NCBI RefSeq assembly: GCF_016056375.1
Contig: NZ_JAEDAE010000013.1
Location: 48,858-112,857, forward strand
DNA: 64,000 bases
Reading direction: 5' to 3'
From: Hymenobacter negativus
Lineage (GTDB): Bacteria > Bacteroidota > Bacteroidia > Cytophagales > Hymenobacteraceae
The notes under the pieces were generated by a model. The model was not told where the DNA came from. It saw nothing but the letters and a program-made list of their open reading frames with translations, and did not search any database. This document shows positions 34,132 to 46,294 of the stretch, in pieces. Position numbers and translations under genes: made by a program. Position 1 is the stretch's first letter, and each line of letters starts with the position of its first letter.

Positions 34132-34458
34132 ATGCGCCTGCTAGCCCTGTTTTTTGCTTTCTACTTTGCCTGCCTCTCGTGCCTTTCCTGCACGGACGAG
34201 GCGACCGTGTGCAAAGACCAGCAGCAGACAACCGTGGCCGCTTCGCACTCCGATTGCGGGGCCGGCGCGCTGGGCGACTGGTGCTCGCCGCTGTGCCAGT
34301 GCCACTGCTGCGGCGGGGCCGTAATACCCCTGCCCCTGGCAAACCCGGTGGCGTATTCGCCGCCCGCTGAGTGGGCTACCAGCCCCCGGCACGGCCGGCT
34401 GGTCGTGGCCGCCCCGACGCGGGCGCTCGGGTCCGTGTGGCAGCCGCCCCAGGCCTAA
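34132..34458 (+). CDS. DUF6660-like cysteine-rich exported protein
   Basis: This 108-residue protein has an N-terminal signal peptide (LLALFFAFYFACLSCLSC) and a run of cysteines (CKDQ, CGAG, CSPLCQCHCC). The pattern fits the small DUF6660 family that accompanies heavy-metal efflux genes in Bacteroidota. It is the first gene of the metal island, about 177 bp upstream of the CzcA-type pump. The Cys/His cluster suggests metal binding in the periplasm or at the envelope. The family name is recalled and not checked. Confidence 0.6.
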   Translation: MRLLALFFAFYFACLSCLSCTDEATVCKDQQQTTVAASHSDCGAGALGDWCSPLCQCHCCGGAVIPLPLANPVAYSPPAEWATSPRHGRLVVAAPTRALGSVWQPPQA

Positions 34459-34634
34459 CCCTTCCCCATTTTTTCCTGCTGACCACCCCCTCCGGGTGGC
34501 CCGTCGCGGTGCGTGACGGGCGATTTGGCGCTTGGCGCTGAATCGGTTATGCCCCTTGTGCTCCCGCCACCCGTGCCGGAGCCTGCGGGCCGCAGGGTTT
34601 CACGGAAGCGTTAGACCTAACCCCCAACCAGCGG

Positions 34635-39083
<4,449 letters not shown>

Positions 39084-39131
39084 CCCGGTCCGCGCCGCGC
39101 GCCGCCTTTTCCCTTCAACTTCAGAATCATC

Positions 39132-40310
39132 ATGCGTTATATCCCCCTCTGCCTGGTGCTGCTCGGCCTGCTAAGCGGCTGCGGCTCCCAGGAAGCCCCC
39201 ACGGACAAAGAAGAAACGGCCGCCGCCCCCGGCGGGGAAGCAGCCGAAAAAGGCCCCGCCGACCGCATTACGCTCACCACTGCCGAGCAGCAGGTGGGCG
39301 GCGTGCGCTTGGGCTCGCTCACCCAGCGCCCCATGAGCGGGGGGCTGAAAGTGAACGGCGTGCTCGACGTGCCGCCCGAAAACCTGGTATCGGTCAGTGC
39401 CCCGCTCGGTGGCTTCGTGGACCGGACTGACCTGCTGCAGGGCTCGCGGGTGCGCGCCGGCCAGGTGCTGGCCGTCATCCGCAACCCCGATTTCGTGCAG
39501 CTCCAGCAGGACTACCTCGAAACCCTCAGCCAGCTTAAGCTGGCCCGCGCCGAGTACGAGCGGCAGGGCGAGCTGTACCGGCAGGAGGTCGCACCCCAGA
39601 AGAACTTCCAGCGCGCCCAGGCCGAATACGAGGCCCTGCAAGTGAAAACCAACGCCCAGGCCGCCCGCCTGCGCCTGGCCGGCCTGCCCATCGGCGGGGC
39701 CATCGTGAGCACGGCCACGCTGCGCGCGCCCAAGGGCGGCTTTGTGAAGGCCGTGAACGTGAGCATCGGCCAGAGCGTGACACCGACCGACGTGCTGTTT
39801 GAAATCGTGAACCCCGAGCACCTGCACGTCGAGTTGACGGTGTTTGAAAAGGACATTCCGCAGGTGAAGGAGAACCAGCTGGTGCGCTTTTCGCTGGGCA
39901 ACGACTCGCTCAGCCGGGAGCGCACGGCCCACGTGTACCTCATCAGCAAAACCATCAGCGACGAGCGCACCGTACGCGTGCACGCCCACCTGGACCGCGA
40001 GGATGAGCAACTGCTGCCGGGCACCTTCGTGCGGGCCGTCATCGAAACCAACCGCGTGACCGTGCCCACGCTGCCCGAAAAAGCGGTGGTGCAGTACGGG
40101 GCCCAATCCTACGTGTTCGTGGCTGCCGATTCGGCCGCCGCGGCCGGCCGGGCCACCTATCGCCTCGTGCCCGTGACACGGGGCGTGAGCGAAGACGGCT
40201 ACACCGAATTCCACCTACCGACGGCAGAACAGGGTAAACCGCTGCGCTTTGTCGTAGAGGGAGCTTACGCCCTGCTGGGCAAGCTCAAAAACGCCGAGGA
40301 GGAAGAATAA
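39132..40310 (+). CDS. Periplasmic adaptor subunit of the metal RND pump (CzcB/CusB-like lipoprotein)
   Basis: This 392-residue protein has a lipoprotein signal, with the lipobox LLSGC and acylation expected at Cys17. A membrane-fusion-protein core follows: a beta-barrel start (ERITLT-like strand DRITLTTAEQQVGG), a barrel-sandwich segment with VSAPLGGFVDRTDLLQGSRV, an alpha-helical hairpin (QLKLARAEYERQGELYRQEV) and a second half with LRAPKGGFVKAVNVSIGQSV. It bridges the RND pump and the TolC part encoded just upstream, completing a tripartite export system. The gene lies 48 bp after the pump gene, so they form one operon. Confidence 0.9.
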   Translation: MRYIPLCLVLLGLLSGCGSQEAPTDKEETAAAPGGEAAEKGPADRITLTTAEQQVGGVRLGSLTQRPMSGGLKVNGVLDVPPENLVSVSAPLGGFVDRTDLLQGSRVRAGQVLAVIRNPDFVQLQQDYLETLSQLKLARAEYERQGELYRQEVAPQKNFQRAQAEYEALQVKTNAQAARLRLAGLPIGGAIVSTATLRAPKGGFVKAVNVSIGQSVTPTDVLFEIVNPEHLHVELTVFEKDIPQVKENQLVRFSLGNDSLSRERTAHVYLISKTISDERTVRVHAHLDREDEQLLPGTFVRAVIETNRVTVPTLPEKAVVQYGAQSYVFVAADSAAAAGRATYRLVPVTRGVSEDGYTEFHLPTAEQGKPLRFVVEGAYALLGKLKNAEEEE

Positions 40311-40331
40311 GCTGCCTTTGTTCAAACGCCC

Positions 40332-40664
40332 ATGCTCCACCTGCTCAAACCGCTGCTGATTTTCTTCCTGGCCGGCCTCTGCGAAATCGGGGGCGGCTAC
40401 CTCATGTGGCAGTGGTTGAAGGCCGACCGCCCCGGCTGGATGGGGGTCGTGGGGGCAGTATTGCTCATGCTCTACGGTTGGATAGCGACCTGGCAGCCCA
40501 CCTCGTTTGGCAAAACCTACGCCGTGTACGGCGGCATTTTCATTGTCATGTCCATCGCGTGGGCCTGGTACTTCGATGGCTTCCGGCCCGACCGCTTCGA
40601 TGTCATCGGCGGGGTTGTCTGCTTCGTGGGCATTGGCATCATCCTGTTCTGGCCCCGTGCCTGA
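40332..40664 (+). CDS. YnfA/UPF0060 family membrane protein
   Basis: This 110-residue protein has four membrane segments and the family signature FLAGLCEIGGGYLMWQWLK, followed by WQPTSFGKTYAVYGGIFIVM and DGFRPDRFDVIGG. YnfA proteins are small SMR-like membrane proteins, linked to export of cationic compounds. They often sit in metal and drug resistance islands. The TGA stop is part of a short TGCCTG/CAGGCA hairpin followed by T-rich sequence (about 40658-40680), which may be a weak terminator before the ATPase gene. Confidence 0.92.
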   Translation: MLHLLKPLLIFFLAGLCEIGGGYLMWQWLKADRPGWMGVVGAVLLMLYGWIATWQPTSFGKTYAVYGGIFIVMSIAWAWYFDGFRPDRFDVIGGVVCFVGIGIILFWPRA

Positions 40665-40701
40665 ACAGGCAGTTTTCTTATTAACATTCTGACCGACTTT
40701 C

Positions 40702-42810
40702 ATGCCTGACCCATCATCCGATAAGCTTAACGAGGAGCTGAACACCGCCAAGCAGGTGCAGCCCGAAAACGTGGGCGCACTCAGCCGCGACCAGCTCACG
40801 CCCGAAGCCGCTGCCGCGCCCCAGGGCCACGACGTGCCGGGCCACGACCACGCCGACAACGAGGACCACGCCGGCCATGACCACGACCCCGGTGAGCTGG
40901 ACCTCGACGACGAGCACGGCCCGGCGGAATCAAACCCCTACCTGGTGCCGGGCATCAGCTTTGCGCTGCTGCTGGCCGGCATCGCGCTGGACTACTATAA
41001 AGTCGGCTTTTTCAGCGGCTACGTGCGCCTGGCCTGGTACGGGCTAGCCTTCGTGCTGGTGGGCTGGAAGGTCGTCAAAGCCGCCGTGCTCAGCATTCCC
41101 AGCGGCAACATCTTCAACGAGTTTCTGCTGATGAGCATCGCCACCATCGGGGCCTTTGCCATTGGTGAGTACCCGGAGGGCGTGGCCGTGATGCTGTTTT
41201 ACACCGTGGGCGAGCTGTTTCAGGACGCGGCTGTGAACCGCGCCAAGCGCAGCATCAAGGCCCTGCTCGAAATTCAGGCTACCGAAGTGACGGTGGTGCG
41301 CAACGGGCAAAGCATGGTGCTCGACCCCAAAGCGGTGCAGGTGGGCGACGTAATGGAAGTGAAGCCCGGTGAGAAAGTAGCCCTCGACGGCACGCTGAAC
41401 ACCACGGCGGCCAACTTCAACACGGCCGCGCTCACCGGCGAGTCGGCCCCGCAAACCAAGCAGCCGGGCGAGGCCGTGCTGGCCGGCATGATTAACTTGG
41501 AATCCCTGATTCAGGTGTCCGTGACGGCGGCTTTCCAGGACACCAAGCTCTCGAAAATCCTGGCCATGGTGCAGGACGCCGTGGGCCGCAAGGCCAAGAC
41601 CCAGCAGTTCATCACCAAGTTTGCCAAAATCTATACCCCCATCGTGGTGGGGCTGGCCGTGCTGCTCATTGTGGTGCCCTACTTCGTGGTGAGCGACTAC
41701 GTGTTCCGCGACTGGCTGTACCGAGCCCTGGTGTTTCTGGTCATTTCCTGCCCCTGCGCGCTGGTCATCAGCATTCCGCTGGGCTACTTCGGCGGCATTG
41801 GCGCGGCCTCGAAAGCAGGCATCCTGTTCAAGGGCTCCAACTTCCTGGACGTGCTGCGCGAAATTGATACCGTGGTGATGGACAAAACCGGCACGCTCAC
41901 CCAGGGCGTGTTTGCCGTGCAGCAGGTGCAGCCGGCGGCCGGCACCACCCCCGAGCAGCTGCTGCGCCTGGTAGGAGCGCTGGAAACCAAATCGACGCAC
42001 CCCATTGCCAAGGCGGTGGTGGCCCACGTCGGAACGGCCGCGGCGGGCGTTTCCGTCGATAACGTGGAAGAAATCGCCGGCCATGGCCTGCACGGCAAGG
42101 TGGACGGCCGCGACGTGCTGGCGGGCAACACCAAGCTGCTGGCCAAGTTCAGCGTGGCCTACCCGCCCGAAGTCGACCAGGTGGTGGACAGCATTGTGGT
42201 GGCGGCCGTGGACGGGAAATACGCCGGCTACCTCACGGTGGCTGACGCCCCGAAAGAGGACGCGGCCCGCGCCGTGCAGGAGCTTAAAGCCGACGGCATC
42301 AGCAAGCTGGTCATGCTCTCCGGCGACAAGGACAGCATCGTGCAGCGCGTAGCCAAAGAGTTAGGAATCACCGAAGCCCACGGCGGGCTGCTGCCCGAAG
42401 AAAAGGCCAAATACGTGCAGCAGTACCTCACCGAGGGCCGCAAGCTGGCCTTCGTGGGCGACGGGGTGAACGATGCCCCGGTGGTGGCCCTGGCCGACGT
42501 GGGCATTGCCATGGGCGGGCTGGGCTCCGATGCCACCATCGAAACCGCCGACGTGGTCATTCAGACCGACCACCCCAGCAAGATTGCTACCGCCCGGCGC
42601 ATTGCCCGCGCCACCCACAACGTGGTGTGGCAAAACATCTGGCTGGCCTTTATCGTGAAGGGAATCGTGCTGGCGCTGGGGGCCGGCGGCGTGGCCACCA
42701 TGTGGGAAGCCGTTTTTGCCGATGTGGGGGTAGCCCTGCTGGCCATCCTCAACGCCGTGCGGATTCAGCGCATGGACTTCACCAGCAAAGCAGCAAGCGC
42801 CAAAACATAG
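40702..42810 (+). CDS. Heavy-metal P1B-type ATPase (Zn/Cd/Pb type)
   Basis: This 702-residue P-type ATPase has the membrane metal motif CPCALVIS near residues 349-356, the phosphorylated Asp394 in DKTGTLT, and the hinge GDGVNDAP near 586-593. The HP-type segment (STHPIAKAVV) lies in the nucleotide domain. The CPC motif and sequence character point to zinc/cadmium/lead export (ZntA/CadA group). There is no CxxC metal-binding domain at the N-terminus. It has a histidine- and aspartate-rich stretch instead (GHDVPGHDHADNEDHAGHDHD region, near residues 49-70), which may bind or sense zinc. It is part of the metal island operon. Confidence 0.92.
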   Translation: MPDPSSDKLNEELNTAKQVQPENVGALSRDQLTPEAAAAPQGHDVPGHDHADNEDHAGHDHDPGELDLDDEHGPAESNPYLVPGISFALLLAGIALDYYKVGFFSGYVRLAWYGLAFVLVGWKVVKAAVLSIPSGNIFNEFLLMSIATIGAFAIGEYPEGVAVMLFYTVGELFQDAAVNRAKRSIKALLEIQATEVTVVRNGQSMVLDPKAVQVGDVMEVKPGEKVALDGTLNTTAANFNTAALTGESAPQTKQPGEAVLAGMINLESLIQVSVTAAFQDTKLSKILAMVQDAVGRKAKTQQFITKFAKIYTPIVVGLAVLLIVVPYFVVSDYVFRDWLYRALVFLVISCPCALVISIPLGYFGGIGAASKAGILFKGSNFLDVLREIDTVVMDKTGTLTQGVFAVQQVQPAAGTTPEQLLRLVGALETKSTHPIAKAVVAHVGTAAAGVSVDNVEEIAGHGLHGKVDGRDVLAGNTKLLAKFSVAYPPEVDQVVDSIVVAAVDGKYAGYLTVADAPKEDAARAVQELKADGISKLVMLSGDKDSIVQRVAKELGITEAHGGLLPEEKAKYVQQYLTEGRKLAFVGDGVNDAPVVALADVGIAMGGLGSDATIETADVVIQTDHPSKIATARRIARATHNVVWQNIWLAFIVKGIVLALGAGGVATMWEAVFADVGVALLAILNAVRIQRMDFTSKAASAKT

Positions 42811-42839
42811 ACTGTCAGGCACTCATTGAAGCACGAAAC

Positions 42840-43523
42840 ATGACGTTCCCACCCTTTTTTCTGGTCCTGCTGCTGCTAGCGGGCAGCGGGGCCATCAGCG
42901 GCTGCAGCTCCCGGCATGACACCGATGAGCACGAGCAGGAAGTGCACGCTGGCGCGAAGCCCAAACCCGCTCCTGTGGTCGCGCCCCCGGCCCTGGGCGA
43001 CACCTTGCGGCTACTCGCGCAGCAGCTCGATACGGTGCGCCGCCTCGGGTGCTGGGACGAGGACTTTGCCCGCCTGATGAGCGTGCACCACAGCGGGGCC
43101 CAGCGACTGGCGGCGGTGGAAGTGGCCCAAGGCCAGGACTCTACCCTGCGCGCCTTGGCTCAGCACGTGCTCAAGGGGCATGAGCGCGACAACCACGTGC
43201 TGACGCTGGCCCTCACCCGGCAGCCGCCGGCCGGCCAAGAGTACCGGCCGGGCAACGACAGGGACCCGTTTGTGCGGCGCATTACCGCCGCGCTGGCTCC
43301 CCTGCGTCAGCCGCCGCCCCTGCCTGGCACCCTTGATGCCGATTTTGCCACGCTCATGCAGGTGCACCACCAAACTGGGGTGGCCCTGGCTCAAACGGAG
43401 CTGGCCTTTGGCAAAGACGCGGAAGTAAGAAACGCCGCCCGCCAGATTGTGCGCGACGAGCAGGCAGAAATCAAGCAGTACCAGCGCTGGCTCAAGACCC
43501 ACGCGGCAACCCCTATCCATTAA
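42840..43523 (+). CDS. Lipoprotein with two DUF305 units
   Basis: This 227-residue lipoprotein starts at the ATG at 42840-42842. The signal ends in the lipobox ISGC. Two related DUF305 units follow: DEDFARLMSVHHSGAQRLAA with its helix, and DADFATLMQVHHQTGVALAQ with its helix. Each carries an HH pair and a later Glu/His helix (GHERDNHVL; RDEQAEIKQY). DUF305 proteins are ferritin-like bundles found next to copper and other metal-resistance genes and are thought to bind metals in the periplasm. The histidine-rich linker (DTDEHEQEVHAG) supports this. The gene starts 29 bp after the ATPase gene. Confidence 0.85.
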   Translation: MTFPPFFLVLLLLAGSGAISGCSSRHDTDEHEQEVHAGAKPKPAPVVAPPALGDTLRLLAQQLDTVRRLGCWDEDFARLMSVHHSGAQRLAAVEVAQGQDSTLRALAQHVLKGHERDNHVLTLALTRQPPAGQEYRPGNDRDPFVRRITAALAPLRQPPPLPGTLDADFATLMQVHHQTGVALAQTELAFGKDAEVRNAARQIVRDEQAEIKQYQRWLKTHAATPIH

Positions 43524-43543
43524 CACTTTTACCTGCTGCTTCT

Positions 43544-44347
43544 ATGCTGCTTACTATTCCCACCGCCGTCACGCCGCCCTGGTCCACCATGCTGGGCTTC
43601 TCGCTGCTGCCGGCCGTGGTCATGATTGCCGGCGCGGCCCTGGCCGTGTGGCGAGCCCCTGGCCCGAAGCTGCGCAGCGCCATTCTGCATTTCGCGGCGG
43701 GCGTCATCTTCTCGGTCGTGGCCGTCGAGCTGCTGCCCGACATTGTGCAGCACCATGCGCCCTACGAAGTGGCCCTGGGCTTCGGGCTGGGCGTGGCTAC
43801 CATGCTGGGCTTGCGCTACTTCACCCAGCGCCTCGAAAAGAAAGAGGAGCTTGGAGATGCCGGCAATGAGCCAGCGGCTGGCACTCGTGCTACGGCGCTA
43901 CCCGGCGCGGCCTCCCTACCCTGGGGCCTGCTGGTGGCCATCGGCATTGATATCCTCATCGACGGGCTGCTGCTGGGCATTGGCTTTGCGGCGGGCGCGA
44001 AGGAAGGCACCCTGCTGGCCATTGCCCTCACCATCGAGCTGCTGTCGCTGGGCCTGGCCACGGCCATTGAGTTGCGGCAGGACGGCCACGGCAAGGGCCG
44101 GGCCGTCGCTATTGTGGCCGGCACTTCGCTCATGCTGCTGGTCGGGGCGGGCATCGGCACCACGGTGCTGCGCGGGGCCACCGGCAATATGCTGGAAATC
44201 GTGCTTTCCTTTGGCTTGGCCGCGCTGCTGTTTCTGGTCACCGAGGAACTCCTGACCGAAGCGCACGAGGAAACCGAAACGCCGCTGCTTACGCTGGCCT
44301 TTTTCGTGGGCTTTCTCCTGTTTCTGATTCTGGGCATGGTCGCCTAA
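43544..44347 (+). CDS. ZIP family divalent metal transporter
   Basis: This 267-residue membrane protein has about eight hydrophobic helices. The ZIP signatures are LHFAAGVIFSVVAVELLPD early and the pair of metal-binding helices IGIDILIDGLLLGIGFAAG and ALTIELLSLGLATAIEL. A variable charged loop (EKKEELGDAGNEPAAGTRA) separates the first and second halves, as is usual. ZIP proteins move zinc or iron towards the cytoplasm. In this resistance island it may serve zinc balance beside the exporting pump and ATPase. It starts 20 bp after the DUF305 gene. Confidence 0.88.
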   Translation: MLLTIPTAVTPPWSTMLGFSLLPAVVMIAGAALAVWRAPGPKLRSAILHFAAGVIFSVVAVELLPDIVQHHAPYEVALGFGLGVATMLGLRYFTQRLEKKEELGDAGNEPAAGTRATALPGAASLPWGLLVAIGIDILIDGLLLGIGFAAGAKEGTLLAIALTIELLSLGLATAIELRQDGHGKGRAVAIVAGTSLMLLVGAGIGTTVLRGATGNMLEIVLSFGLAALLFLVTEELLTEAHEETETPLLTLAFFVGFLLFLILGMVA

Positions 44348-44372
44348 CCCACCCTTTTCGAATACGCTACGC

Positions 44373-44639
44373 ATGCACACCGCCAAAATTGACCTGACCC
44401 TGGAGCCTACCGGCCGCCACCTGGCTTTCTCGAAGGAGCTCCTGGAAGTCGCCCACGTCTTTCGCCGCGTCGGGGGCGAGGCCTCCACCTGGCAGCGGGT
44501 GGCCGTCAACGCCCGCTCGCCCTTCCTCGATACCGACACCTTTGCGCCCGGCACCTTGCTGGAATACTACGTGCAGCACGAAACGCAGCAGGGCGAGCCC
44601 GAGGCCCGTAGTCACATCGTAAGCACCACCGTAGCTTGA
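44373..44639 (+). CDS. Hypothetical protein at the end of the metal operon
   Basis: This 88-residue protein is probably the last gene of the rightward metal operon, 25 bp after the ZIP gene. The sequence (MHTAKIDLTLEPTGRHLAFS, TWQRVAVNARSPFLDTDTFA) suggests a small beta-rich cytoplasmic domain. There is no signal peptide and no recognisable metal motif. Function unknown. It ends 36 bp before the stop of the convergent HMA-like gene. Confidence 0.55.
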   Translation: MHTAKIDLTLEPTGRHLAFSKELLEVAHVFRRVGGEASTWQRVAVNARSPFLDTDTFAPGTLLEYYVQHETQQGEPEARSHIVSTTVA

Positions 44640-44675
44640 TTAGCTTATGGGCGTTGTAACCCTTTCCATCACCCG

Positions 44676-44906
44676 CTAGCCGACTTTGGTCACGGCCCTC
44701 ACCAGCCGGTATCCCCCGTTTTCCAGCGCGGCCTCAATGGCTTTCAGGTCGGGGCCGTTGACGTGGGCGGTGGCCACTTCGGCTTCGCCCACGGCCACGC
44801 GGTCCACCACCAGGCCCAGGCCAACCAACTGCTCGCGCACCCACACGATGCAGTCCGGCGCACACATATTGTCGATGGTAAGCACGTAGCGCATAAGCTG
44901 CGTCAT
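44676..44906 (-). CDS. Small HMA-like (heavy-metal-associated) protein
   Basis: This 76-residue protein starts at the ATG at 44904-44906 (MTQLMRYVLTIDNMCAPDCI). An ATG at 44936 would add 10 residues. It has the beta-alpha-beta-beta-alpha-beta rhythm of HMA domains and the metal-binding segment NMCAPDC. This is CxxxC rather than the usual GMxCxxC, so metal binding may be altered. It resembles the HMA modules of Bacteroidota metal chaperones and regulators. Its place in the metal island, on the opposite strand, suggests a chaperone or sensor role. The alternating hydrophobic C-terminal part (DLKAIEAALENGGYRLVRAV) fits the fold. Confidence 0.6.
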   Translation of the reverse strand: MTQLMRYVLTIDNMCAPDCIVWVREQLVGLGLVVDRVAVGEAEVATAHVNGPDLKAIEAALENGGYRLVRAVTKVG

Positions 44907-45015
44907 GCCGGCAGTATCGTCCTCGGGGTGGGCCATAACAAAGTAGCGGAAAAGCTGAATTATACGGGACACCGCCCAAATGCAACGGAATGGCCGGGGG
45001 CCGTGTTGGCCCCGC

Positions 45016-45114
45016 ATGTGCCACCACCACAAGCCCGCCCTCAAACTCCAACGTTTCGGCATCTACTTGGCCGTCGGTCTGCTGGTGCTGCTGAGCCAGT
45101 ATTACACCCCGTAA
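45016..45114 (+). CDS. Tiny His-rich membrane protein (32 residues)
   Basis: An open frame from the ATG at 45016-45018 to a TAA at 45112-45114 encodes 32 residues: MCHHHKPALKLQRFGIYLAV, then the hydrophobic stretch GLLVLLSQYYTP. A Cys-His-His-His start followed by one membrane span fits the neighbouring metal genes and suggests a small membrane protein that could bind a metal. It lies between the HMA-like gene and the single-span gene at 45130-45375. The coding call rests only on composition and context. Confidence 0.4.
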   Translation: MCHHHKPALKLQRFGIYLAVGLLVLLSQYYTP

Positions 45115-45129
45115 GCAATGTCCTCCCAC

Positions 45130-45375
45130 CTACCGATGCCGCCGTGGGCGCTGCGTGGATACCGGGGTGGGCGGCACCACCACTTCCTGAATAACCGAAA
45201 AGGTGTAGGTCGTAACTTTCTTTCCGGGGTGCGCGAACGGGGCCGCAGGGGCCGCCAACGGCACCAGGGGCCGGGTCACTTCGTGATAGAACTGCACCAC
45301 CCGGTAGGCGGCAAATAATCCGGCGGCCATCAAGGTCAGTAGGGCCGTGTAAACGGCAATTTTCTTCGTGCTCAT
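45130..45375 (-). CDS. Single-span membrane protein of unknown function
   Basis: This 81-residue protein starts at the ATG at 45373-45375. A hydrophobic segment (KIAVYTALLTLMAAGLFAAY) is followed by a proline- and alanine-rich external part (VPLAAPAAPFAHPGKKV) and a basic end (RPRRHR). It is a plausible small anchored protein at the border of the metal island. No family recognised; the reading frame is GC-rich like its neighbours, so an artefact is possible. Confidence 0.45.
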   Translation of the reverse strand: MSTKKIAVYTALLTLMAAGLFAAYRVVQFYHEVTRPLVPLAAPAAPFAHPGKKVTTYTFSVIQEVVVPPTPVSTQRPRRHR

Positions 45376-45873
45376 GCTACGTGTTTGTTAAAAGCCGGGC
45401 TTTAGGCCCGGGGATACGAGGAGGGAAACCAGATTTGGGTGGGGCGGCGTTAAACCGCCCCGACGCGACTAAGTAGCCCCCTGGCTGCATCGTCGGCAGT
45501 CCATATGGGGACAAATGGCAAACTTTTTTTTGCAGCCGGGAAATCTTGCGACTGACCAGCTCGGACGCTCGCAAAGGTGAGCGAAGCCGGCGAACGGTTT
45601 ATCTGATGCCTTCAGAAAGCCAACTTTATTTAAGTCAGCATCTTACTGAAAATGCGCGCTCATTTATAGCCGACTCATGGGGGCTGCACGCATGATTTGG
45701 CCGGGGGAGCAGATACAACTTCATCACGAGGCGGCCGGGCAGCAGCCCGCCGGAGGGTCGAAGCAAAAATTGGGAGCAGGTTCATCGCTGCAAACCTGCG
45801 ACCGCCGGGCAGCGAATCATAGGACACAAAATGCGATTTCGTTACTTGCAATTGGTATTAACGCGAAACGCCC
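45376..45873. other. Non-coding stretch between metal island and DNA-processing genes
   Basis: About 500 bp with no supported gene. It begins with a GC-rich hairpin (AAAGCCGGGCTTTAGGCCCG near 45390-45412) that could be a terminator or attenuator for the minus-strand gene upstream or a stem in a leader. Short open frames here have poor composition. No tRNA or other RNA gene was recognised. Confidence 0.4.
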
Positions 45874-46209
45874 TTGTCCCTGCTCGACACCTCCCAGATT
45901 GCCTGCGAATACTGCCGGCAAAAGTTTGTTCCCAAGAAGCGGTGGGTCCAGAAATACTGCGGCAGCCCCTGCCGGGTAGCAGCGTGCAACCAGCGGGCCG
46001 GGCGAGCCCACCCGCTCGAAAGCCAGTCGGCCACCAAAGCCCGCCGGCGCAAGGAGCGCGGGCGCACGCCCACCGCCGTGGCCGCCGCCCAGGCCTCACC
46101 GGCCACGGAAGAAATCCTGGCCGCCATCGGGCAGCTGGCCGGGCGCATGACGGCCATGGAACAACTGCAGCAGCAGCTGCTAGCCTTGCTCCTGCCGCCA
46201 GCCACGTAG
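45874..46209 (+). CDS. Zinc-ribbon-type small protein (TTG start)
   Basis: This protein of about 111 residues would start at a TTG at 45874, because a stop lies in frame at 45859-45861 and no ATG intervenes. Near the N-terminus it has CEYCRQKFVPKKRWVQKYCG and then SPCRVAAC. These pairs (CxxC, then C and CxxxxC) look like a zinc ribbon. A basic segment (ATKARRRKERGR) and a C-terminal coiled-coil helix (GQLAGRMTAMEQLQQQLLAL) follow. It is likely a DNA- or RNA-binding accessory protein of the plasmid. The start codon is the main doubt. Confidence 0.6.
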   Translation: MSLLDTSQIACEYCRQKFVPKKRWVQKYCGSPCRVAACNQRAGRAHPLESQSATKARRRKERGRTPTAVAAAQASPATEEILAAIGQLAGRMTAMEQLQQQLLALLLPPAT

Positions 46210-46230
46210 AGCATTGCCTTGCCGCACACA

Positions 46231-46259
46231 AAAAAGCCGCCCCGGTTAAGGAGCGGCTG
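46231..46259 (-). terminator. Rho-independent terminator for the primase-like gene
   Basis: Read on the minus strand, AGCCGCTCC pairs with GGGGCGGCT (one mismatch) around a TTAACC loop and is followed by TTTTTTG. The site lies 36 bp beyond the stop of the 46295-48370 gene, the expected place for an intrinsic terminator. Confidence 0.75.
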
Positions 46260-46294
46260 AAAACGAGGATTCCTGTTCTACCAACCCTGACGAC

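Noticed and set aside
40658..40680. Short hairpin as a firm terminator behind ynfA
   Set aside because: Only a 6-bp stem that overlaps the stop codon, with a weak T-run. Mentioned in the gene entry but not listed as a terminator.
45377..45574. 65-codon minus-strand frame
   Set aside because: Poor composition, no start context, and it overlaps a hairpin region.
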